In this document: one piece after another, positions 28,001-35,922 of the stretch
Layout of the letters: every line of letters starts with the position of its first letter
Position numbering within the stretch: position 1 is the stretch's first letter
Assembly (NCBI GenBank): GCA_020850775.1
Contig: JADZEA010000076.1
Location: 1 to 40,659 of the forward strand
From: a bacterium
GTDB taxonomy: Bacteria; CLD3
Direction of reading: 5' to 3'
DNA: 40,659 nucleotides
Made by a program: the position numbers and the translations under genes
Notes under the pieces: generated by a model
Seen by the model: the letters and a program-made list of their open reading frames with translations, nothing else
Database searches by the model: none
What the model was told of the DNA's origin: nothing

Positions 28001-30432
28001 ACCAAACTTTTGGTCAGGCAATTTGGCAAGCAAAACAAGATTACCTGAAAAAATACAGTCCTGATGGTGTTGCAAACCCTTCTGACCAAGAATTTTCAAT
28101 GATTACACAGTACAATCTTTTAGGAGACCCGGCACTCTCTCTGCACGTTGCAAACGAAAAATTTGTTGAAAATTCTCTTGAACTTTCTGACGATAATTTA
28201 ACTTACGGGCAAGATGTTGTTGTCAGTGGTGAAGCTGATTTTGAAATCAGAAGGTTGAAAATTGCTGTTACAAATTCTTACGGAAGAACAATCAAGGAAT
28301 TTTTGTTTACTCCAAACTCAAATAATTTTAGTGAAACAATAACAATTCCAGACAAAGGACCAATTGCAGAATCAAACGGAAATGGAACTTACTCATTAAA
28401 ATTAACTCAAAACACTGAACTGCTTTTGAATACTACTTCTGGTTTTATCAAAATTTATGCTGATAATGATGACATTAGCGATATTAAAATTGCCAATGCT
28501 TCAATTCCTTTTTTAGTTGATGGTCCTTCAATTATTTCAACAGCTCACTTCCCTTTAAACCCAACCGAAAGAGATTCCGTCTATTTCCATATTTTTATTG
28601 AGCCAAACGGAAAAGTGATTACAGAAATAAAATGTATCGGGCGTTACGATACTCCAAATAATTTTAACGCAAGCGACAGGTTTTCTTACATTACAGTTAA
28701 AGACACATTAAACACGAAACATTTTTATACTGCAAATCCTTTTGTTGACGGAAGAGGCGGAACTCTGATTCACTACTATTTTCAAATTACAACCGATGAA
28801 GGAAAAATTTACAAAACAAACTCTCAAAATTACTTTCTTGGTGAAAAATTAGATTTTAACACAAACAAGGAAAAATTTTGGCTAAGTGGTGAAGATGAGG
28901 TAAAATTCAACTTTTCAGTTTCAAACAACACGCCAGTTGCACAAAACAACATTCCTTTAAAGTTTACTTTTTTGAGAACTGATAGTTTGGCGTTTGCAAT
29001 GAATTACACAATTAATTCTATTCCATCTTACTCAAGTTTTGATTTTAATTCGCAACTTTTAGTTGAACAATTTGATTTTATCCCGGGAAAATATTCTGTT
29101 AAAGCAGAAATTGACCCATTAAATGTTTTTGGTGAAGCAATCAGGCAAAATAATGCAAGGATTTTTGAACTGAAACTAAATCATTTTAACGTAACTCCGG
29201 CACTCGGAACAACTTTGAATAAAACAACTCATTCAGAAGTTGCTGTTGATGACCAAATTTTTATAGACATTGAACCGCAAAAATTTACTGAAACAGGTGT
29301 TTTAATAATTTCTGAAAAACTGATGCCAAACACACGCACTCAAAATTTATTTGTTCCGTACACCTATGAAGTTAATAACTACCCTTTAAAACGTGAAGCT
29401 GCAAAACTAAGAGATGAATTTTTAGCTTACAAAATTGATTTTTCAAAATCTGAAGCGGTTTTAGAAGAAAAAATAAAAATAAAATTTGCACTTAATCCAT
29501 TGCTTCAAGACACGATTGGGACGACACAAATTGCTTTTTATGATTTACCAAACAAAAGATGGCTTCTGCTTCCAACAACACAAAACGGCGATTTCTTTGA
29601 AACTGAAACTGCTAACGAAGGTCTTTACACGTTAATGAACAGCACTGACGATGCAAACAAAGGCACTAAGTTCTTTCCTTCCGTTGAACTGAATGCTTCG
29701 GGAAAAACAATTACTGATGGAAGTTTTGTTTCATCTAATGCTAAGGTTTCATTGATTTTACAAGATGAAAGCGGAATTAATTTGAATACAATTTGGGTTA
29801 CTTTGAACGGTGATACTCTTGATTCTAATGAACTTGTTTTACCAGACTCAACTTCTAATCCAAACATAATTTCAATACCTTTACGAGTTGCACTAAACAC
29901 GATTGTTTCCGATTACGTGGTTAAGTACCAAGTTTCTGATTACGCCGGAAATCTTTTAACAGACAAACAAGTAACTTTCAGAACTTTGGCAAACACAAAC
30001 CTGACAGTTTATGGAAACTTCCCGAATCCTTTTGGTGATGCAGTTGCTAAAAGCATTCCTGATAAAAAATTAGGTGAAAAAGGAACTATTTTTGCATTTT
30101 CAGTTGAAGGAATTGACGATGCGGCGGATAAACCCTGGGAAATCAAGATTGAAATTTATTCTGTTGCAGGAAGATTGGTAAAGAAAATGTTTAACCGTTC
30201 CGGAAACAGGGAAGGAATTGATTACACAAAAGAATTTGAAACTGACAGGACACCAAACTCAACTTCTGCCCGCGGACACGAAATTTATTGGGATGGGCTT
30301 GATGACAAAGGCAATGAAGTTGCAAACGGAGTTTACTTTTACATAATTACAATAAAAGGAAAAGACACAAATCAAGAAACTATCAGTGAAAAATACAAAG
30401 GTAAGTTGGCAAAAATAAGAACTGAACAGTAA
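25003..30432 (+). CDS. porU: C25-family type IX secretion sortase, PorU-like
   Basis: 1809 aa; NFMGHGGGAVWADQ (His) and FVTSMTCFAGAFDEP (Cys) C25 motifs; C-terminal FlgD/CTD-like domain with NFPNPF; adjacent to a PorV-like gene. Confidence 0.85.
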   Translation: MIKKDFLLIGIFGISSLIVSNAVLGNDAKKQEKTKSNVAVQTEKQEKTFKIIEHSKNKIKIKVTNPEPEFENFEFDGKTFVKFKDARSGFLQKTNYPEIPNFSYTLNIPSKNLAVRVLDSKSRKIAIKNPIKPVFEDVANYGTGSEAKQKPLLDYAKTTVYPSQIAEINREGNFRGNELVTLKISPYVYFPSQNSITFYSEMTLEVTFEEDLNSTKGVVNPDPSIAELELLSKTAENYREAQSLNFFKGKKNGSQLSETITNYDTEDKKIRMIVEEDGIYRITLSDIDKLGVSLFGLDPRYLKIYKNNTQIPVYFSGEADGVFDETDYFDFWGEKRVKTYLDKVKTPDVYQDPYSTENCYYISWKKDDGFGLRMVDENVAPTIVDNLSIANDLYTAKFFDDKIHLEEDRLFSRLGDVSYKEVLDITQRDHWFWTEARAFSTKAISINLPGLYADGSAEAKFTIALHGRTSGSHHVIASVNNQQVYNTSWVEQKLKMLYPIGSTSGTNIGTGGIAQSLLLEGINTVNLSLPGDTQSGENDVVLLNWIEIQYKRKLEAYENSLTFRKPESNIYGETDERFGVWEFNVKGFTNPDIVLYKKGISRLNGGIIGIITDEFTKEKTFRIKIQDEILSNEVEYIATTEEKIKKPKRFEANLPSDIKGITEQVDYLVISHPEFIGSKLDEFVELHENNPKLPLSTKVIDVMDIYDEFSAGHRSPEAIKSFLRFVYENWTKPAPIYVLLVGDNSWNGKLPEEGGGNFIPSQLLHTKEWGLAVSDSWYGFLDDDFLPEFLIGRFTVNDRFELQAVVDKSIEHITNPDFDETFNKILFISGGAGIFSDQNNVLIRDHLPSQFDVIRLNTSAETTENSSTNPDLLLNNQNLAAEIEKDIDLGGTSDLIDIFDGGISIINFMGHGGGAVWADQGLFRLPDVERTSNKGKYPFVTSMTCFAGAFDEPSRLSLSEKMMIEKDKGAIGVWASSGLGWTWNDFFISQEIWRPILLENQTFGQAIWQAKQDYLKKYSPDGVANPSDQEFSMITQYNLLGDPALSLHVANEKFVENSLELSDDNLTYGQDVVVSGEADFEIRRLKIAVTNSYGRTIKEFLFTPNSNNFSETITIPDKGPIAESNGNGTYSLKLTQNTELLLNTTSGFIKIYADNDDISDIKIANASIPFLVDGPSIISTAHFPLNPTERDSVYFHIFIEPNGKVITEIKCIGRYDTPNNFNASDRFSYITVKDTLNTKHFYTANPFVDGRGGTLIHYYFQITTDEGKIYKTNSQNYFLGEKLDFNTNKEKFWLSGEDEVKFNFSVSNNTPVAQNNIPLKFTFLRTDSLAFAMNYTINSIPSYSSFDFNSQLLVEQFDFIPGKYSVKAEIDPLNVFGEAIRQNNARIFELKLNHFNVTPALGTTLNKTTHSEVAVDDQIFIDIEPQKFTETGVLIISEKLMPNTRTQNLFVPYTYEVNNYPLKREAAKLRDEFLAYKIDFSKSEAVLEEKIKIKFALNPLLQDTIGTTQIAFYDLPNKRWLLLPTTQNGDFFETETANEGLYTLMNSTDDANKGTKFFPSVELNASGKTITDGSFVSSNAKVSLILQDESGINLNTIWVTLNGDTLDSNELVLPDSTSNPNIISIPLRVALNTIVSDYVVKYQVSDYAGNLLTDKQVTFRTLANTNLTVYGNFPNPFGDAVAKSIPDKKLGEKGTIFAFSVEGIDDAADKPWEIKIEIYSVAGRLVKKMFNRSGNREGIDYTKEFETDRTPNSTSARGHEIYWDGLDDKGNEVANGVYFYIITIKGKDTNQETISEKYKGKLAKIRTEQ

Positions 30433-30461
30433 TCAAAAATTTTAAAAGGGTTTAAAAAATA

Positions 30462-31526
30462 ATGTTAAGAAAAATTATTTTAGTTGCAGTTGTTTCATTG
30501 TTTGTTGGGAATCTTTTGGCAAAAGAAAACACAACTGCTTTTCTTGAAAATGGAGTTGGTGCAAAAGCACTTGGAATGGGAAATTCTTACACAGGTTCGT
30601 GGTTGGACGGCAACTCATTTTATTGGAATCCTGCCGGAATTTCTTTTGCAAAACGCAGAGAAGTTGCCGGAATGTACGCAACGAGTTTTTTGGAAACTTC
30701 TTACAATCATTTTGGTTACACTCACAAACTTCCAAAAGACGCTGCTTTTGGAATTAACTGGATTCGCTACAGTATTGATAAAATCCCTGTTTACAATACT
30801 TTAACAAATGAAGCAACAAGGGACCCAAACAATCTTTACGGTGATTTTATTGAAGGAAAAAACTTTGATAACATCCAACAAGCGTATTATTTTACTTTTG
30901 GAAAAAAACACAAACTTAATTTTGACCTTGGCTGGCTTTACTACAATTTACCAATTGAATTTGGTTATGGTTTTAACGTGAAGGTTATCCGAATGGCAAC
31001 AAGTGGCTTGAGTGGAATTGGAATTTACGATGCAGGACAAAAAAGAGATGGCTCAAGTTTACCTGCAATTGAGTACGACGACCTTTCTGTAACTGGAATT
31101 GGAATGGATTTAGGTTTTCTTTTTAAAGCAAGTATGAGCGAAATTGCAAGTAAGGAAGGTTTAGGCGATTTAGGAGTTGGTTTTCAAATTCAAGATTTGA
31201 GTGAAGAGGAATTAAAATGGAGTGCAAACACAAAAGACAAAGTTGAAAGAGCTTACCTGACGGGAGTTTATTACGTTCAAGATTTTGATTGGATAATTGA
31301 CGAGTACACTTTTGCTTACAATTATGATTCAAGAAATGAAGGGTCTCATCATTTTGGCGGTGAAATTAGACTCAAAAAAATGTTCGCAATCAGGCTTGGT
31401 TCAAACGGTGGAGACGCAACTTATGGTTTAGGTTTTATTTTTAAAGGGTTTACTTTAGATTGGGCTTACTGGAATCACAGTAAACTTGAAGGACCACACA
31501 GATTTAATCTTTCATTCCAATTTTAA
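30462..31526 (+). CDS. porV: PorV/PorQ family outer-membrane protein
   Basis: Signal peptide; AFLENGVGAKALGMGNSYTGSWLDGNSFYWNPAG, outer-membrane beta-barrel character ending in F. Confidence 0.8.
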   Translation: MLRKIILVAVVSLFVGNLLAKENTTAFLENGVGAKALGMGNSYTGSWLDGNSFYWNPAGISFAKRREVAGMYATSFLETSYNHFGYTHKLPKDAAFGINWIRYSIDKIPVYNTLTNEATRDPNNLYGDFIEGKNFDNIQQAYYFTFGKKHKLNFDLGWLYYNLPIEFGYGFNVKVIRMATSGLSGIGIYDAGQKRDGSSLPAIEYDDLSVTGIGMDLGFLFKASMSEIASKEGLGDLGVGFQIQDLSEEELKWSANTKDKVERAYLTGVYYVQDFDWIIDEYTFAYNYDSRNEGSHHFGGEIRLKKMFAIRLGSNGGDATYGLGFIFKGFTLDWAYWNHSKLEGPHRFNLSFQF

Positions 31527-31537
31527 CGGATAAAGTT

Positions 31538-32347
31538 ATGATTTATTTAATTTTAGTTTTATGCTTTTCATTTTTTACTGCTTGTGGAACTGATGCCGAT
31601 AAAGACACAATTCCACCTCAAAAACCATTAATTGTTGATAAATCTGCCGATACTTCGGGAGTTGAAACAGGAATTGACGCTGTTGCTGACGGAGATTGGA
31701 TTCGTGTTGAGTGGTTTCAAAATCAGGAAGAAGACGTTAAAGGCTACACAGTTTACCGTTCTAAAAAATCAGGCGGGTTTACTCAATTAACAAATATTAG
31801 TGCCGAAGAGATTGAAAACATTGATAGCTTGATTATTAACAAAGGGCTTCCAAATCAGGAAATTAAAAATATTGTTTTCTTTAATGATTCTTTGACAATT
31901 GATACAACTGAAACTTTAGAAACAGGTGTTATTTATAAATATTACGTTAGAGCATTTGATAAAACAGGTAATGTTTCCGCTTCTTCGGATACAATCAGTT
32001 ATCAGTTAGAGGAAAAGCCGGTTGGTGTAAGCCCGTTAGGAAGTTATGACAACACTCAACCTGTTTTTAGATGGTTTTGGAACCCAAATTATTTTTCAAG
32101 TTATGTTTTGAAAATAACGGATGAATTTGGAAATTACATTTGGATTTTTGAAGAAGTTCCCGGTACTTTTGGACAAGAGTATTTAGTTGAATTCAATAAA
32201 GACGGGAAAGCAAAAATTAATGAATTAGAAACAGGAAAACGCTACATTTGGCGAGTTGATGGAGTTGGAGTTGTTAATCTAAAAAACGGAAAAGTGTTTT
32301 CCGGCGCTGAAAGCAATTGGAAACGATTTACCATTGTTGGTGAATAG
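31538..32347 (+). CDS. Putative lipoprotein with FnIII-like domain
   Basis: Lipobox-like FFTAC after a hydrophobic leader; WIRVEWFQNQEEDVKGYTVYRSKKSGGFTQL FnIII-like. Confidence 0.7.
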   Translation: MIYLILVLCFSFFTACGTDADKDTIPPQKPLIVDKSADTSGVETGIDAVADGDWIRVEWFQNQEEDVKGYTVYRSKKSGGFTQLTNISAEEIENIDSLIINKGLPNQEIKNIVFFNDSLTIDTTETLETGVIYKYYVRAFDKTGNVSASSDTISYQLEEKPVGVSPLGSYDNTQPVFRWFWNPNYFSSYVLKITDEFGNYIWIFEEVPGTFGQEYLVEFNKDGKAKINELETGKRYIWRVDGVGVVNLKNGKVFSGAESNWKRFTIVGE

Positions 32348-32360
32348 TTTTTCTCACTTA

Positions 32361-32395
32361 GAAGAGTTTAACTTACAAGTGAAGCTCTTTTTAAA
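32361..32395. terminator. Hairpin between convergent genes
   Basis: AGAGTTTAACT taca AGTGAAGCTCT followed by TTTTT. Confidence 0.55.
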
Positions 32396-32396
32396 A

Positions 32397-33524
32397 TTAT
32401 CTTTTCAAAACTGCAAGCAATTTTTCAATTTCTTCCTCAGTGTTGTAAAAATGCGGAGAAACTCTCAAAAATTTATCCCGCAAAGCAATTGTAATATTTT
32501 CACTTTTGAGCTTTTGATAAATTTTTTCGTTGTCTGAACACGAAAAACTAACAATTCCGGAAAGTTCGTTTTCGTTTTCAAAAGGCGTTTCAAGTTTTAG
32601 TGTGCTTTCTAAAATCCCGTTTCGCACTTTTTTTGTGAGTGTTTGGACTTTTTCCCAAATGTTTTGCTTGCCGATTTCATTCAGAAGTTTTACTGCTTCC
32701 AAAGTTCCCCAAACACCAATGCAATTGTGAGTTCCAAACTGATACCTTTGTGGAGTTTCAAAAAGATTTTCCAACCTGTAATCAAAAAAATCCCAAAAAT
32801 GCTTCACAGAAAGCCAACTCGTAAAAGGCGATGCAATCCTGTTTTGCAGCTCTTCCGTTACAAAAACAAAAGCCGTTCCCTGCAAACCCATCAACCACTT
32901 GTTGCAACCGTTACTCAAAAAATCAATTTTATATTTTTGGACGTCAAGCGGAACAACTCCAACTCCCTGAATCCCGTCAACACAAAAAATTATACCTTTG
33001 GATTTGCAAAGTTCACCAATTTTTTCCAAATCGCTGCGAAAACCATTCGCAAAATTCACAAAACTAATGCTCAAAACCTTTGTTTTTGGAGTGATTGCTT
33101 TTTCTAAATCCTCAACTAAAATCCTTCCGCTACGGTTTTTCACAAAATCAATTTCAACACCTTTGCTTTTCAGGTTCAAAAAAGGGTAAACGTTTGCAGG
33201 AAATTCAATGTCGTTCAGCAAAACTCTGTCGCCAACTTTCCAGTCAAGCCCTGAAGCTAACACAAGCAAGCCTTCGGAAGTGTTGTGCAGGTAGCCGATT
33301 CTTTCTTTCGGGGCATTGATTAATTTGCCAATTTCTGTCTTAAAATCATCAATTTTTTGCAAAGTCTTAGGGAAAAAATCAATTTCACCAAACTGTCTTT
33401 CAAAAATAAAATCCTCAATTCCTTTGCTCACACGGGTTGAAAAAGGAGAAATTGAAGCGTGGTTCAGCCAGATTTGTTTTTCAGTGATTGGAAAAAGTTT
33501 TCGGTAAGAATTAAAATCAATCAT
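32397..33524 (-). CDS. Aminotransferase class V-fold PLP-dependent enzyme
   Basis: LNHASISPFSTRV, VDGIQGVG, NGCNKWLMGLQGTAFVFV. Confidence 0.9.
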   Translation of the reverse strand: MIDFNSYRKLFPITEKQIWLNHASISPFSTRVSKGIEDFIFERQFGEIDFFPKTLQKIDDFKTEIGKLINAPKERIGYLHNTSEGLLVLASGLDWKVGDRVLLNDIEFPANVYPFLNLKSKGVEIDFVKNRSGRILVEDLEKAITPKTKVLSISFVNFANGFRSDLEKIGELCKSKGIIFCVDGIQGVGVVPLDVQKYKIDFLSNGCNKWLMGLQGTAFVFVTEELQNRIASPFTSWLSVKHFWDFFDYRLENLFETPQRYQFGTHNCIGVWGTLEAVKLLNEIGKQNIWEKVQTLTKKVRNGILESTLKLETPFENENELSGIVSFSCSDNEKIYQKLKSENITIALRDKFLRVSPHFYNTEEEIEKLLAVLKR

Positions 33525-34599
33525 TTTTTACTTCCAAAATTAACAAAGTTGTGTCGTCGTCAAAGGCTTCCAAACCAACTGCCTGAAGCCAGTTTTTTAA
33601 AATAAAATCTTTTAGTTCCGTACAGTCAAGGTGCGTGTTTTCTCTGCAAAGTTTTAAAAGAAGCTCCTCTTTTGATGTTTCCGGGTCAAGAAACGCATCG
33701 CTAAACAAAATAATTTTATCGCCTTCGCGAAGTCTTACCTGCTGGATTTTTTCTTTTGCGAGGATTGGGTTAAAAATTTTTTCACTAAACGAGCCAATCA
33801 AAGGAACAGAAGCTCTAAGTTTTTTGAACGTTCCGTCTTTTCGGATAACGAGTTGGTTCGGATGACCTGCGTTCAGGTAGTTCAAAACCAATTTCTGCGG
33901 GTTAAACGAAGCGACAAAAATGCTTGAAAAATCATCTGTTTCGCTGATTTGCAGCAAAAACGAGTTTGCGTCCCTGATGGTTTTGCGGATGTTTCTGAAG
34001 TTAGCCGAGCTTTTGATAAAAGTTATAAATTTTGCCATTAAGTAGGAAGCTGTTAAGTTGTGTCCTGACATGTCTGCAATTGTAAAACCATAAATTTCTT
34101 TTTGTGGAACGATGCAAAACATATCGCCGCTTGCGTAAGAAAGTGCCTTGTAGTAGTAGTCAAACGAAAGTTTTGGTAATTTTAGCTTTCTGTCAGGCAG
34201 AAAATTGTGTTGGATTTCCTCAATTTTCCGGTAAGTTTCCAGCAATTTCTTTTTTGCAAGCACTCTTTCCGTTACGTTTACAATCGTTGCAATTTGTTTA
34301 TCTTCAACGTTTTGAACCCGCACTTCTCCCCAAAATTCAATTCCATTAAACCGAAACTCAATTTCATAGGTGTAGTACGTGTTGTTTTTCCTTGCACCGA
34401 TGATTTTGTAGTAATCTTCAAGGTTGTTGTAATTAATTAATTCAATTGAGTTTGTGCCAACGATTTGTTCGTAAGTTGTGTTAAAAAGCGAACAAAATTT
34501 TTTGTTTGCCCATAAAATCAGGTCTGTTTTTCGTTCAACGATTAGAGTTGAAACCGGTGAAAGGTCAAACAAAGGGAGGAAGTCTTTTAGTGGAATCAT
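33517..34599 (-). CDS. SpoIIE/PP2C-type serine phosphatase with N-terminal PAS-like domain
   Basis: Start MIPLKDFLPLFDLSPVSTLIVE at 34599, just after the upstream gene's stop; ADMSGHNLTASYLMAKF, NYLNAGHPNQLVI, GDKIILFSDAFLDPE. Confidence 0.85.
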   Translation of the reverse strand: MIPLKDFLPLFDLSPVSTLIVERKTDLILWANKKFCSLFNTTYEQIVGTNSIELINYNNLEDYYKIIGARKNNTYYTYEIEFRFNGIEFWGEVRVQNVEDKQIATIVNVTERVLAKKKLLETYRKIEEIQHNFLPDRKLKLPKLSFDYYYKALSYASGDMFCIVPQKEIYGFTIADMSGHNLTASYLMAKFITFIKSSANFRNIRKTIRDANSFLLQISETDDFSSIFVASFNPQKLVLNYLNAGHPNQLVIRKDGTFKKLRASVPLIGSFSEKIFNPILAKEKIQQVRLREGDKIILFSDAFLDPETSKEELLLKLCRENTHLDCTELKDFILKNWLQAVGLEAFDDDTTLLILEVKND

Positions 34600-34606
34600 A
34601 AAAATT

Positions 34607-35197
34607 TCATTTCCCAAAAAAACTGCTGCTGCCTGAAGAACTGCTGCCAAAACTACGTGATGAAAAAGTGTTTCGCTGTCTTCTGAAGTAGTTATCGTAG
34701 TCGTCAAATCTTCGGTAAGAGCCGTAGTAGTTTCTTTGGTTGTTCAGCATACTTGAAATCATCCACCAGGTAACCAAATCGCCTGCATCAAGGTGAAAAA
34801 AACTACGGTTGTTGTACCTGTCAGAAACGTAAACTTTCTCGTTTTCTTTGTCAACTTCAATTTTGAACTGTAGTTTATCCGTTTCTTCAAAAGCTCCGTT
34901 TTGGTTAAAATCATTAAAACCAATCAGTTCTCCACCCTGAGAAAATGCGAGCCTGAAATTTTCTTTTTCTGTGATTAGGTTCTTTTGTAAAATTATCGCT
35001 TCAAGTTCGCCAAGATTTTTGTTCCCATTTTTATTGAATTTTTTGTATTCTTCAAGTATTCCTTCAAGGTTTACATCGGAACTGGCAATTCCTGTAAGGT
35101 TTCCTGAAGTATTTTCATCGGAGCAAAAAGAAAGCAAAGACGAAAAAACAAAGTTTAGAACGATGAAAAGAATGATGATTTTAAGTAGGTTCTGCAT
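34607..35197 (-). CDS. Hypothetical exported/lipoprotein-like protein with Ser-rich C-terminus
   Basis: N-terminal hydrophobic leader ending in SLLSFCSD; C-terminus RNTFSSRSFGSSSSGSSSFFGK. Confidence 0.6.
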   Translation of the reverse strand: MQNLLKIIILFIVLNFVFSSLLSFCSDENTSGNLTGIASSDVNLEGILEEYKKFNKNGNKNLGELEAIILQKNLITEKENFRLAFSQGGELIGFNDFNQNGAFEETDKLQFKIEVDKENEKVYVSDRYNNRSFFHLDAGDLVTWWMISSMLNNQRNYYGSYRRFDDYDNYFRRQRNTFSSRSFGSSSSGSSSFFGK

Positions 35198-35307
35198 AAT
35201 TTTTCTGCCAAATTTTTAGCAGGAACTTAATTAATTTTTTAGCTTAAAAAAAGAACTAAGTTTTACCAGTGAATTAATAGTCAGAAGATAAATTCCCATT
35301 TAAAAAC

Positions 35308-35352
35308 AGAAAAACCTTCAGGGTTTTCTCAAAAATCTCCTGAAGGTTTTAG
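35308..35352 (-). terminator. Intrinsic terminator of the VOC gene
   Basis: AAAACCTTCAGG...CCTGAAGGTTTT stem, T run on the - strand. Confidence 0.75.
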
Positions 35353-35395
35353 TTAGTTTTAAAAATTATTTCTTTTAACAACGGGCTGTTCAAAA

Positions 35396-35755
35396 CTAAG
35401 GTCGCCAAATCCCGACAGTGTTTCCTTCCGTGTCTTCAAAATGCGCAAAGTATCCGTGTTCGTCGGAAATTTTTGTTTCAGGAAATACCATTTTTCCACC
35501 GTTAGCTTCAATTTTTGCAAGCATTTCGCCAATGTTTTCAACAGAAATGTAAGGAATGACACTGTTTCCGTTTTTTACTTCAGTTCCTTCTTCAATTTGT
35601 GCGAAGCCTCCGCCAATTCCATCTTTTTCAGCATTGAACATCGCGTAACAATCGCCCATTGGTTGAAATTTCCAGGCAAAAATTTCCGTGTAAAATTTTG
35701 TTGCCCTTGCTAAGTTTTTTGTGTAAAACTCAATGTAACAAAGTGAGTGGTTCAT
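35396..35755 (-). CDS. VOC family (glyoxalase/bleomycin resistance-like) protein
   Basis: MNHSLCYIEFYTKNLARATKFYTEIFAWKF...FAHFEDTEGNTVGIWRP. Confidence 0.9.
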   Translation of the reverse strand: MNHSLCYIEFYTKNLARATKFYTEIFAWKFQPMGDCYAMFNAEKDGIGGGFAQIEEGTEVKNGNSVIPYISVENIGEMLAKIEANGGKMVFPETKISDEHGYFAHFEDTEGNTVGIWRP

Positions 35756-35850
35756 TTTTTTCCCTTTCTTGAGAGATTTAAAGTTTAATTAATTGAACTT
35801 AAGCTAAAAAAATGAACTGACAGCATTGTGTCAGTCTCCTGAAAAAAATC

Positions 35851-35880
35851 TTGTAATTTTTTCTAATTCACTTAAATTTA
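35851..35880 (+). promoter_or_regulatory. Putative promoter of the subtilisin-like gene (TTGTAA, 16 nt, TAAATTTA)
   Basis: Same -7 octamer and spacing as upstream of 18797. Confidence 0.35.
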
Positions 35881-35922
35881 TAGAGTAATCAAAACTCACA
35901 ATTAACCTTAGGAGAAAGACCT

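Noticed and set aside
32643-33107. 154-aa plus-strand ORF opposite the aminotransferase gene
   Set aside because: Antisense to a well-supported PLP enzyme; low-complexity Phe/Lys/Asn-rich translation.
33517-34707. 36-aa N-terminal extension of the phosphatase ORF
   Set aside because: The extension overlaps the upstream gene's 3' end; MIPLKDFLPLF at 34599 is the more natural start.
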